A stretch of 24,638 nt of DNA, taken from NCBI GenBank assembly GCA_020024255.1, contig JAHHTX010000021.1, forward strand, positions 1-24,638, given 5' to 3'. This document shows, piece by piece, positions 1-7,738 of the stretch (position 1 is the stretch's first letter; every line of letters starts with the position of its first letter). The position numbers and the translations under genes were made by a program. The DNA is from Anaerotignum sp. GTDB taxonomy: Bacteria; Bacillota; Clostridia; Lachnospirales; Anaerotignaceae. Below the pieces are notes generated by a model. The model was not told where the DNA came from. It saw only the letters and a list, made by a program, of their open reading frames with translations, and searched no databases.

Positions 1-1742
1 CCATTGCAGCGGAGTTAAAAGAAACCCTGTTGGGCGGCAGAATTGATAAAATACATCAACCTACTACTGACGAAATTCGCTTTACCGTACGGAGCATCGG
101 AAAAAATTATAAAGTATTGGCTTCTGCCAATTCCGGCAACCCCCGTATGCACATTTCAGAAATTTCCAAGGACAACCCCATGACCGCCCCTTTGTTTTGC
201 ATGGTATTGCGAAAGCATATTGCAGGCGGAAAGATTGTGGATATTTGTCAGCCAAATTTCGAGCGTATCCTCATCTTAAAAATCGAATCCGCCAACGAAA
301 TGGGTGATTTAACCACAAAAAATCTCATTTTGGAAATTATGGGAAAACACAGCAATTTGATTTTGACCGATGAAAACAACAAAATATTGGATTCCATCAA
401 ACGGATCTCCCACGAAAAAAGTTCTGTTCGTGAGGTTCTGCCGGGGAAAACCTATGTATTTCCTCCTGCCAAGGACAAGAAAAACCCTCTGCTTTTGGAC
501 AAAGCGGAATTTTTCTCTTTGCTCCACAAACAAGAAGGACAGAAGATACAAAATTTCCTTTATCAGACCTATACAGGCATCAGTCCGATTATGGCAGCGG
601 AACTTTGCCATAGGGCAGGTATAGATTCCTCAACCTACTGTGCACAAATGACCTCTGCTCTAACGGAAAACCTTTATACGGCTTTTGCCCATACTATGGA
701 AGAAGTGAAAAACAGCCATTTCTCCCCTGTCATTTACTATGAAAAAGAAAGTGGACGTATAGTCGACTTTTCCGTTGTGGAAATGGAGCAGTTTGCAGGA
801 CTTGCCAAAAAGCCTTTTTCTTCTGTTTCTTCCCTTCTGGAATCTTTTTACACAGAACGGGACAACGCTGCCCACATTCGCCAGAAAGCCCATGATATGC
901 GACGGCTTGTGCAGACAAATATCGAACGTTGTATAAAAAAGAAGGAAATTCAAATCAAAACCTTAAAAAGCGTGGAGAAAAAAGATGTATGGAAGAAAAA
1001 AGGCGAACTGCTCACGGCAAATATCTATGCTGTGCAGCCAAATACAACCGTATTTAAAACCATTGACTTCTACGACCCTGAGATGAAAGAAATCGAAATT
1101 GCCCTTGACCCCACCAAAACCCCTTCAGAAAATGCCCAGAAATATTTCCAAAAATATAATAAGGCAAAGCGTACCCTTGCAGCCATGGAAATACAGCAAA
1201 AGCAGAATGATGGGGAGCTTGCCTATCTGGAAAGTGTACTCAATGCCTTAGAAAATGCCGACGAGGAGGCAGACCTTGCGGAAATTCGCACAGAACTTGC
1301 GGAAAGCGGTTTCATGCGGAAACAGACAAAGAAAAAAGGGCAAAACAAGCCAAAAAAGGCAAAACCCCTGCATTTCCGTTCTTCAGACGGTTTTGATATT
1401 TATGTGGGAAAAAGCAATCTGCAAAATGATGAACTGACCCTGCGGACTGCCGAGCCAACAGATATTTGGATGCACACCAAAAATATCCCCGGCTCTCATG
1501 TCATTATCCGTACCAACGGTACAGGTGAAGCACCTGTTTCCACATTGGAGGAAGGGGCAACTCTTGCCGCATATTACAGCAAAGCAAAAGATGGTTCTAT
1601 GGTTCCTGTTGACTATACCCTGCGTAAAAACGTCAAGAAACCTAATGGGGCAAAACCGGGTATGGTCATTTATCTGACCAACAAGACCATGTATATTACC
1701 CCTACAGAGGAAAACATCAACAAGCTGAAAGAAACAGAATAA
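1..1742 (+). CDS. rqcH: RqcH / NFACT family ribosome quality-control protein (5' end outside window)
   Basis: RqcH (formerly FbpA, a fibronectin-binding-like protein) binds stalled 50S subunits carrying peptidyl-tRNA and directs C-terminal alanine tailing that marks the nascent chain for degradation. The frame is open from base 3, reading IAAELKETLLGGRIDKIHQP, the usual NFACT-N start region, so about ten codons and the true ATG lie to the left; the TTG at 30 is internal. Visible parts are the NFACT-N domain (MGKHSNLILTD, near full-length residue 120), a long helical middle rich in Lys/Glu, and the C-terminal NFACT-R RNA-binding domain with DIWMHTKNIPGSHVII. The pair matching Asp97-Arg98 of Bacillus RqcH appears to be Glu-Arg here (QPNFERI). 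It is the only + strand gene and ends at a hairpin terminator. Family assignment is secure. Confidence 0.93.
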   Translation, partial: IAAELKETLLGGRIDKIHQPTTDEIRFTVRSIGKNYKVLASANSGNPRMHISEISKDNPMTAPLFCMVLRKHIAGGKIVDICQPNFERILILKIESANEMGDLTTKNLILEIMGKHSNLILTDENNKILDSIKRISHEKSSVREVLPGKTYVFPPAKDKKNPLLLDKAEFFSLLHKQEGQKIQNFLYQTYTGISPIMAAELCHRAGIDSSTYCAQMTSALTENLYTAFAHTMEEVKNSHFSPVIYYEKESGRIVDFSVVEMEQFAGLAKKPFSSVSSLLESFYTERDNAAHIRQKAHDMRRLVQTNIERCIKKKEIQIKTLKSVEKKDVWKKKGELLTANIYAVQPNTTVFKTIDFYDPEMKEIEIALDPTKTPSENAQKYFQKYNKAKRTLAAMEIQQKQNDGELAYLESVLNALENADEEADLAEIRTELAESGFMRKQTKKKGQNKPKKAKPLHFRSSDGFDIYVGKSNLQNDELTLRTAEPTDIWMHTKNIPGSHVIIRTNGTGEAPVSTLEEGATLAAYYSKAKDGSMVPVDYTLRKNVKKPNGAKPGMVIYLTNKTMYITPTEENINKLKETE

Positions 1743-1760
1743 ACCATATTTTTCCAAATC

Positions 1761-1793
1761 AAAAAGACCTAGGCGTATAGCCAAGGTCTTTTT
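1761..1793. terminator. Bidirectional intrinsic terminator between convergent genes
   Basis: AAAAAGACCT (1761-1770) pairs exactly with AGGTCTTTTT (1784-1793), and an inner GGC/GCC pair surrounds a GTATA loop. T tracts follow on both strands, so it can end rqcH from the left and the unrecognised 258-aa gene from the right. Confidence 0.85.
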
Positions 1794-1834
1794 ATTTTCG
1801 TATACTACCACATTACAGGCTACCATACAGACAT

Positions 1835-2611
1835 TTATGAAAATATAAATTTTTTGAGAGAATCTGCAATTTGGATAACCTGCTCCTGTGAAAACAGCCC
1901 TTTGTTCTCATATTCTTTTTGCAGCTTTAATATATCTTGTTTTGTCGGCTCTTTTAACCCATAGACTAAACGCAGATCTTCTTGGAGTAATGAAAAAATT
2001 TCAGCAAAAGTGTGTGAACCATAAACCTCCGCATCATGACGTTGTAACTCACTATATGTATATCCACCTGATTCCCTTTGAAATACCGGTTCCAATCCAC
2101 AGTCACTGATATAATTGCCAATGCTGCAAAAAAGCTGATTATCTGGCAGTTCATACCAAGTAATCTCTCCAGATACAATCTGTTCAAGAATATAATCCGG
2201 AGCTGCTGCATCAGTAAGAAAAAATCTGCAATATACCGAATCCCACTCATCTGCATATTTCTCCCATGCTTCTTCATCCAAAAATTCATCGTCACCTGTG
2301 AAAAGACAGGTAAATACAGATTCCGTTGCTTTATGGAAACCTTCTAATTGTGCTGTATCCATATCACCTGATAAATAAAGCCAAACATATGTCATTACCT
2401 CTTGATACAATAAAGGAACAGATAAAGAAAGCCTTTCAAAAATCTGTTCATAAAAATGATAGCTACGTGCTACAAAAAGTGTCTGCACAAGAATTTTTTG
2501 ATTAAAGGAAAATGCTGTTGTACTTTCTGCTAAAGACTGATCCAACGTATAAATAAGTTCTCGTTTTTCTTCTGCACTGAAAGACGAAAAATCCAAAGTC
2601 ATGATATCCAT
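1835..2611 (-). CDS. Unrecognised 258-aa acidic cytoplasmic protein
   Basis: I do not recognise this protein. It has no signal peptide, no membrane segment and no cysteine or histidine cluster. It is acidic and helix-rich, with many aromatic residues (for example TYVWLYLSGDM and EYENKGLFSQEQ). The start at 2611 (MDIMTLDF) is chosen because GGAGGAAG lies about 6 bases upstream. A longer frame to 2704 would begin inside the rny terminator and has no ribosome site. It is the last gene of the - strand run before the convergent terminator, with terminators on both sides, so it is probably its own unit or lives on read-through from rny. No good promoter is visible in the roughly 50 bases between terminator and start. 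The gene looks somewhat more A+T-rich than its neighbours by eye (not counted). The general style recalls small immunity-type or SMI1-like proteins, but no motif supports that. Confidence 0.7.
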   Translation of the reverse strand: MDIMTLDFSSFSAEEKRELIYTLDQSLAESTTAFSFNQKILVQTLFVARSYHFYEQIFERLSLSVPLLYQEVMTYVWLYLSGDMDTAQLEGFHKATESVFTCLFTGDDEFLDEEAWEKYADEWDSVYCRFFLTDAAAPDYILEQIVSGEITWYELPDNQLFCSIGNYISDCGLEPVFQRESGGYTYSELQRHDAEVYGSHTFAEIFSLLQEDLRLVYGLKEPTKQDILKLQKEYENKGLFSQEQVIQIADSLKKFIFS

Positions 2612-2662
2612 ATGTAACTTCCTCCACCTTTCTTTTTCCCCTATCTTCCCACTATTTTTCCG

Positions 2663-2697
2663 CAAAAAAAAGGGAGCGATTTCTCTCCCCCTTTTCA
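2663..2697 (-). terminator. Intrinsic terminator after rny
   Basis: On the - strand AAAAGGGGGAG and CTCCCTTTTTTTT form a G/C stem around an AGAAATCG loop, followed by a run of eight T. It lies 34 bases after the rny stop and argues against starting the next gene at 2704. Confidence 0.85.
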
Positions 2698-2730
2698 GTA
2701 TCATGCTCTGACACTTTTATCTTTCATTTT

Positions 2731-4278
2731 TTATTTTGCATATTCCACAGCTCTGGTTTCACGAATGAGGTTAACTTTAATCTGTCCCGGATATTCCAAT
2801 TCTTCCTCAATACGTTTTGCAATATCCCTTGCCAAAAGTGTCATATCTTCATCATTGACATCTTCAGGCAAAACAACAATCCGCAGCTCACGCCCTGCCT
2901 GAATCGCAAAAGATTTTTCAACGCCCTTAAATCCGTCCGCAATCTCTTCCAGCTTTTGCAGACGTTTGATATAAGATTCCAATGTTTCTCTTCTTGCACC
3001 AGGTCTTGCCGCAGAAATAGCATCTGCCGCCTGTACAAGTACTGCAATAATGCTCTGTGGTTCTACGTCCCCATGATGAGCCTCAACTGCATTGATGACA
3101 AGCTGAGATTCCTTGTAGCGTTTTAAAAGACCTACGCCAATGCTGACATGAGAGCCTTCCATTTCATGGTCAACGCTTTTACCGATATCATGGAGCAGAC
3201 CGGCTCTTTTTGCCATATTCACATCGACGCCCAGTTCCGCCGCCATAAGTCCTGCCAAATGTGCCACTTCAATGGAATGCTTGAGCACATTCTGACCATA
3301 ACTTGTTCTATATTTGAGTTTTCCCAGAAGTCTGATCAGTTCAGGATGCAGATTGTTGACCCCTGTATCAAAAGTTGCCGCTTCCCCTTCATCTCTAATG
3401 ATAACTTCCACTTCTTTTTTGGCTTTTTCCACCATTTCCTCAATACGAGAAGGATGTACACGCCCGTCCACAATCAGTTTTTCCAGTGCAATTCTGGCAA
3501 TTTCTCTGCGGATAGGGTCAAAGCCGGAAAGAATAACCGCTTCCGGTGTATCGTCAATAATAAGATCAATACCAGTCAACGTTTCCAAAGCACGAATGTT
3601 TCGTCCTTCTCTGCCGATAATGCGTCCCTTCATTTCGTCATTGGGTAACTGCACCACAGAAACCGTTGTTTCTGCCACATGGTCTACGGCACATCTTTGA
3701 ATTGCGTTTGCCACAATTTCTTTGGAACGTTTATTTGCTTCCATTTTTGCTTTACTTTCTGTTTCTTTGATCAGCAGTGTGGCTTCATGTTTCACATCTG
3801 CTTCTACCATGGAAAGAATATATTTTTTTGCTTCTTCCGTGGTCAAACCGGAAACCCGTTCCAGTTCCTTTAACTGCTTGTCGTGAAGTTCCTTTGCCGC
3901 TTCTTTCTGTTTTTCCAGTTCTTCCATTTTTTTGGACATCAGTTCCTCTTTGCGTTCCAAAGACTCTGTCTTTCTGTCCAATGCTTCTTCTTTTTGGAAT
4001 AAACGCCTTTCGTTTCTCTGCAGTTCGCTGCGTCTGTCACGAACTTCTTTTTCCAATTCATTTTTTGTTCTAATGCTGTCTTCTTTGGCTTCCAGGAGAA
4101 TTTCCTTCTTTTTCGCCTCTGCGTCCTTTACTGCATCGTCCACTATTTTATGGGCACGTTCTTCTGCTACGCCAAGTTTGCCCTCGGCAACGTGTTTTCT
4201 GTAAAAAATGCCTGCGATTGCTCCCAGAAGAAGTCCTGCCACAGCACAGATAATACTTATCGGTTCTATGAAAAACAC
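2731..4278 (-). CDS. rny: Ribonuclease Y
   Basis: RNase Y is the membrane-anchored endoribonuclease that starts mRNA decay and processing in many Firmicutes. The 515-aa length matches the family. One N-terminal membrane helix (about residues 6-25) is followed by a long charged coiled coil (about 35-195), a KH domain with GRIIGREGRN (218-227), and an HD domain whose metal motif LLHDIGK (361-367) is intact. The start is unusual: the only in-frame conventional codon near the N-terminus is a GTG at 4278 whose G is the last base of the AGGAGG ribosome site. Eight bases after that site lies ATA (4269). The gene has its own promoter and a strong terminator, so it is probably monocistronic. Having an RNase G/E homologue directly upstream gives two mRNA-decay enzymes side by side. 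Confidence 0.96.
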   Translation of the reverse strand: MFFIEPISIICAVAGLLLGAIAGIFYRKHVAEGKLGVAEERAHKIVDDAVKDAEAKKKEILLEAKEDSIRTKNELEKEVRDRRSELQRNERRLFQKEEALDRKTESLERKEELMSKKMEELEKQKEAAKELHDKQLKELERVSGLTTEEAKKYILSMVEADVKHEATLLIKETESKAKMEANKRSKEIVANAIQRCAVDHVAETTVSVVQLPNDEMKGRIIGREGRNIRALETLTGIDLIIDDTPEAVILSGFDPIRREIARIALEKLIVDGRVHPSRIEEMVEKAKKEVEVIIRDEGEAATFDTGVNNLHPELIRLLGKLKYRTSYGQNVLKHSIEVAHLAGLMAAELGVDVNMAKRAGLLHDIGKSVDHEMEGSHVSIGVGLLKRYKESQLVINAVEAHHGDVEPQSIIAVLVQAADAISAARPGARRETLESYIKRLQKLEEIADGFKGVEKSFAIQAGRELRIVVLPEDVNDEDMTLLARDIAKRIEEELEYPGQIKVNLIRETRAVEYAK

Positions 4279-4336
4279 CTCCTCTATGCAATTTTCAATG
4301 TTTATTTTTCTTTCACATAGCCATAAGTAGTATAAA

Positions 4337-4375
4337 ATATACCTGTTTTATTTTATAGCTTTTTTATATACCTGT
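4337..4375 (-). repeat. Direct repeat ACAGGTATAT x2 at the rny promoter
   Basis: The 10-mer (ATATACCTGT on the + strand) occurs at 4337-4346 and 4366-4375, 29 bp start to start, close to three helical turns. One copy includes the last bases of the -35 hexamer and the other covers the expected transcription start. The copies are identical. A role as paired regulator sites is inference. Confidence 0.6.
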
Positions 4376-4378
4376 CAA
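4350..4378 (-). promoter_or_regulatory. Promoter of rny
   Basis: TTGACA (4378-4373), a 17-base spacer and TAAAAT (4355-4350) are seen on the - strand, about 70 bases upstream of the rny ribosome site. A 10-bp direct repeat, ACAGGTATAT, overlaps the -35 box and recurs just downstream of the -10 box. Confidence 0.8.
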
Positions 4379-4501
4379 GAAACATTTCTCGTGTCAGCCG
4401 TATACATTTTATGCAAAAAGCCAAAAAAAGACACACCGAAGAGGTATTTCCTGATAAAAACATCTATAGTTTTTCTATTTTATACGGAAATCTGTTCAAT
4501 G

Positions 4502-5929
4502 TTATTGCATTTTTTCTATTTCGTACCACAAAAAGGGCATATCTGCCTGTTCCTCCACAGTAATTTTGCCATCAAAACGCTCTGCCATCTCCCTTGCAAA
4601 AAAGCCCTTCTCGCCCAGATATGCACCAAGAAGTCTTTTGTCTGCCCTAACCGTAATCTGACGGTAAATGGTATTGGCAAAGAGATTTTCCGTTTCCCTT
4701 CTCATTTTTGACACTGTCCAGTCTATGGAAAAAACTCGTCCTCGCCCTTCACAGCTGCGGCATTTTGTTGTTACCTGCCGCAAAAGAGAGGGTCTTGTTT
4801 TTTTTCTGGTTATCTGCATAAGCCCCAGTTCCGTCATTCCCACCACCACTGTCTTCATACGGTCTTTTGCCACAGCCTTTTCTAAGGTCTTTGTCACAAG
4901 GTTTCTGTCTGCCTCATGTACCATATCTACAAAGTCCACAATAATAATGCCTGATAAATTCCGCAAACGAAGCTGCTTTGCCACTTCCTCTGCCGCCTCC
5001 AGATTCGTCTTTTTTATGGTTTTTTCCAAATCTCCTTTGCCGTTCATTTTGCCCGTATTCACATCTATAACCACACAAGCTTCTGTTTCCTCTATCACAA
5101 GAAAACCGCCGCTTTTCAGCCAAACCTTCTGCTCCAATGCCTTTTCCAGTTTGCTTTCCACATAAAAAGCAGAAAAAAGTGGCGTCTTTTCCTGATACCA
5201 TTCCAAAACCGGCTGTTCTTCTCCATTAAAATCTCCCGTAGCCAAAAGCATTTCGTAAGCAGCTTTGTCATTGACCACAAAGGAATCCACATCTTTGCTG
5301 TAAAAATCCCTTGCCGCCTGCAAAACCGGGGTATTTTCCTGCCAGATAAGGGCAGGCGGTTTTTGGTAGGATGCCTTTTGCACCTTGTCCCACTTTTCCA
5401 AAAGGCTTTGTAGTTCCTTTTCATAGGCTTGTCTTCCCTGACCTTCTCCATTGGTACGCACAATGACACCGCAGAAGGAAGGCAGCATTTCTGCAATTAT
5501 CCTGTAAATCCGCTCCCTTTCCTCATCTTGTGTAATTTTGCGGGAAATGCGGATTTCCCCTGCTTCCTCCGGCAACAGCACCAGAAATTTTCCTGCAAAA
5601 GAAATGTTTTCAGTCAAAACCGCACCCTTTGTACCGGCAGCATCCTTTTCCACTTGTACCAGAACCGTACTGCCACCCTTTGGCTTTTTCTTTTCTTCAT
5701 CAGAAACAGCTCTCTCTTTGCCGTAGTATAAATAGGCATTCTTTCCTGTTCCGATGTCCACAAACGCTGCCTGCAATGTGGGAATAACGTTTTCAATCCG
5801 CCCTGCATACACGTTTCCCACAAGACTTTCCTCTCTTTTCCCTGCATAATATATTTCAAGAGGTTCGCCGTTTTCCACCAAAGCAATACGACTGAAATCC
5901 TCCCATACGTCCATAAGCACACGCTTCAT
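4502..5929 (-). CDS. rng: Ribonuclease G/E family endoribonuclease
   Basis: This is an RNase E/G-type endoribonuclease, which cuts single-stranded A/U-rich RNA and matures rRNA and mRNA. At about 475 aa it has RNase G length, without the long C-terminal scaffold of RNase E. An N-terminal S1 RNA-binding region (GNVYAGRIENVIPTLQAAFVD) is followed by the catalytic domain with the two metal-binding aspartates, in DVNTGK (about residue 289) and IIIVDFVDM (about 332). The Zn-link CRSCEGRG motif is at about 390. I start at the ATG at 5929 (MKRVLMDV) because GGAGG lies 8 bases upstream; an ATG two codons earlier sits only 2-3 bases from it. It follows the M23 peptidase by about 75 bases. In many Clostridia rng lies near spoIVFA/spoIVFB and rplU-rpmA, but the ribosomal genes are not here. 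Confidence 0.93.
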   Translation of the reverse strand: MKRVLMDVWEDFSRIALVENGEPLEIYYAGKREESLVGNVYAGRIENVIPTLQAAFVDIGTGKNAYLYYGKERAVSDEEKKKPKGGSTVLVQVEKDAAGTKGAVLTENISFAGKFLVLLPEEAGEIRISRKITQDEERERIYRIIAEMLPSFCGVIVRTNGEGQGRQAYEKELQSLLEKWDKVQKASYQKPPALIWQENTPVLQAARDFYSKDVDSFVVNDKAAYEMLLATGDFNGEEQPVLEWYQEKTPLFSAFYVESKLEKALEQKVWLKSGGFLVIEETEACVVIDVNTGKMNGKGDLEKTIKKTNLEAAEEVAKQLRLRNLSGIIIVDFVDMVHEADRNLVTKTLEKAVAKDRMKTVVVGMTELGLMQITRKKTRPSLLRQVTTKCRSCEGRGRVFSIDWTVSKMRRETENLFANTIYRQITVRADKRLLGAYLGEKGFFAREMAERFDGKITVEEQADMPFLWYEIEKMQ

Positions 5930-6004
5930 GTTCATTTCCTCCGTTTCTTCCCTATCTGTTCTTTATGATACAGGAAAAAACCATTTTTTGCACGCATATC
6001 TTTT

Positions 6005-6844
6005 TTACGTTTCTTCTCCTTTTTCTCTTGCCGCATATTCCGCATCTACTTCTTTTGTTTTCTCCAAATCCACAAAAGGCATTGGATCTAAGAGAACACC
6101 ATCTTTTTTTACCGTATAATGTAAATGTGGGCCTGTTGAGCGTCCTGTATTACCAACTTTTGCCACCACCTGCCCCTGTTTAATTTTCTCTCCTTTTTCC
6201 ACTAACACTTTTTGCAGATGGGCATAACGGATAAAAAATCCGTCTTTCGTTTCATATTCTAATATAAGTCCCAAAGTATCGGATTGCCTTATATTGGTCA
6301 CAACGCCGCTTTTCACTGCTGTTGCATCTGTTCCTTCTGACGCCGCTATATCCAATCCATCATGAAATTCCTCTTTTTGCAGTATGGGATTCTGCCGCTT
6401 TCCGCAGGAAGAAGTAATGACCCCATCAATCGGGTTTTGCCATGGTTCTGTTTTCGGTGTCCAGCTCACTGCCAGCAGAGGGGCAGATACCATTCCCGAC
6501 CCCTCTGGCACAAATTCTTTTTTTCTCTTTTCCTGCTTTTCCAAAAACGCAGGCACAGGCAAATTCTTTTTCTGCAAAAATGCCTCAATATCTTCCCTTG
6601 CCTCCACAATATGCTCCATAGGTATTTGATAAGATACTGCTTGTTTCATATAATGTATGACCCGTTCCGAAGTCGGTGTATGAAAAAAGGAAAGCAAAAT
6701 CACTGCACCACAAAGCACTGCCGTCACATAGAGCCGAAACAAAAATAACCCCTTTTTGCCGTCCTCTCCCTGTTTCTTTGAAGTTCTGCCTTCAATGCGT
6801 TTTTGCAGTGCCTGCCTACGCTTTCGCCGTTCCCGTTCCGTCAT
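6005..6844 (-). CDS. Membrane-anchored M23 (LytM) peptidase, SpoIIQ/SpoIVFA-like
   Basis: The 279-aa protein has a very basic N-terminus (MTERERRKRRQ), one membrane helix (about residues 33-53), a linker, and a C-terminal peptidase M23 domain placed outside the membrane. All zinc and catalytic positions are present: HDGLD (H161, D165), YAHL (H209) and GPHLH (H240, H242). It may therefore cut peptidoglycan cross-bridges, unlike degenerate LytM relatives. The start at 6844 has GGAGG 7 bases upstream; longer frames to 6925 reach into the upstream terminator. The layout matches clostridial SpoIIQ or SpoIVFA (forespore engulfment or pro-sigmaK processing), and rng next to it recalls the spoIVFA-rng neighbourhood. 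No spoIVFB or spoIIIAH partner is seen, so the sporulation role is inference. Confidence 0.85.
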   Translation of the reverse strand: MTERERRKRRQALQKRIEGRTSKKQGEDGKKGLFLFRLYVTAVLCGAVILLSFFHTPTSERVIHYMKQAVSYQIPMEHIVEAREDIEAFLQKKNLPVPAFLEKQEKRKKEFVPEGSGMVSAPLLAVSWTPKTEPWQNPIDGVITSSCGKRQNPILQKEEFHDGLDIAASEGTDATAVKSGVVTNIRQSDTLGLILEYETKDGFFIRYAHLQKVLVEKGEKIKQGQVVAKVGNTGRSTGPHLHYTVKKDGVLLDPMPFVDLEKTKEVDAEYAAREKGEET

Positions 6845-6922
6845 ATCCATTCCTCCTGTTTGCAAACAACCCTTCTGTTTCCAAATATATGGTACAAAGC
6901 TCCTATCTATGCCAAATGCAGG

Positions 6923-6958
6923 CAAAAAAACAATGCCCTTGCACGTTGTAAGGGCATT
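6923..6958 (-). terminator. Intrinsic terminator after the response regulator gene
   Basis: AATGCCCTT (6958-6950) and AAGGGCATT (6940-6932) form a perfect 9-bp stem, followed by G and seven T on the - strand. It separates the response regulator from the M23 peptidase, about 100 bases after the regulator's stop. Confidence 0.9.
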
Positions 6959-7054
6959 TCCGTTTATTCTCTATTTGGTTTTTTTCTTTTTTGGCACACT
7001 AATCCCCTTTGCAATGGCAAGACTACAAAAGGATACATAACGGCTTTCTCTTTG

Positions 7055-7738
7055 TTATTTCTCCTCTTTCACAGAATAACCGACTCCCCGAATGGTATAA
7101 ATAAATTTTTTCTGAAAAATCTCATCTATTTTAGCACGAAGATAACGAATATAAACATCTACCACATTGGTTTCCCCAATATAGCTGTAGCCCCACACCT
7201 TATGCAAAATCTGCTCTCTGGAAAGGACAATATTTTTATTCTGCACCAAATAAATCAAAAGTTCGTATTCCTTTTTTGTCAAATCTACTACTGTATTGTC
7301 AACTGTAACCAAACGCTTTTCTGTATCTATGCAAAGTGCATTGACCTGCAATACGTTTTCTTTGGTTCCTCCTGTCTGGTTATGCTTAAATGCCACACGC
7401 ATTCTTGCCAAAAGTTCCTCAATGGCAAAAGGTTTCGTCAAGTAATCGTCCGCACCGCTGTCCAAACCTGCCACCTTATCCATGGTATCTGCCTTTGCTG
7501 TCAGGATAATAATGGGAATATCCGATATTTTCCGCACTCTACGGCAAATTTCAATACCCGAAAGATTCGGCAGCATCAAGTCCAGTAAAATCATGTCAAA
7601 AAACTGCCCCAATGCCGTTTCCAATCCCATTCGCCCGTCATGGCAGATGGTCACTTCATAACCTTCATAACGCAGTTCCAGTTCCAGAAATCTTGCCAGC
7701 TTTTCGTCATCTTCAATAAGCAATACACTTTTTCCCAT
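7055..7738 (-). CDS. OmpR/PhoB-family response regulator (no adjacent kinase)
   Basis: This is a two-component DNA-binding response regulator of 227 aa. The receiver domain has the acidic pair at D10-D11, the phosphoacceptor D53 (MILLDLMLPN) and the switch Lys in YLTKPF. The winged-helix output domain contains LSREQILHKVWGY and NVVDVYIRYLRAKID, close to ArlR/CsrR-type regulators. The start at 7738 (MGKSVLLIEDD) has GGAGG 6 bases upstream; the frame can be read up to 7933, but that part runs back through the tRNA terminator and tRNA. No histidine kinase lies on either side, with tRNA-Lys upstream and a terminator downstream. It therefore acts as an orphan at this locus, or its kinase is encoded elsewhere. 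A 12-codon frame with its own ribosome site overlaps the start. Confidence 0.93.
   Translation of the reverse strand: MGKSVLLIEDDEKLARFLELELRYEGYEVTICHDGRMGLETALGQFFDMILLDLMLPNLSGIEICRRVRKISDIPIIILTAKADTMDKVAGLDSGADDYLTKPFAIEELLARMRVAFKHNQTGGTKENVLQVNALCIDTEKRLVTVDNTVVDLTKKEYELLIYLVQNKNIVLSREQILHKVWGYSYIGETNVVDVYIRYLRAKIDEIFQKKFIYTIRGVGYSVKEEK

Noticed and set aside
2612..2704. N-terminal extension of the 258-aa gene to an ATG at 2704
   Set aside because: The extension passes through the rny terminator hairpin and has no ribosome site; the ATG at 2611 has GGAGGAAG.
5936..6004. Separate promoter for rng (TATCAT with no -35)
   Set aside because: Only a weak -10-like sequence is present, and the short gap fits co-transcription with the M23 gene.
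6845..6925. Longer start for the M23 peptidase
   Set aside because: The frame begins next to the upstream terminator, and GGAGG is correctly placed only for the ATG at 6844.
6803..7588. 261-codon open frame on the + strand
   Set aside because: It runs across a terminator and antisense to the response regulator, with no recognisable protein features.
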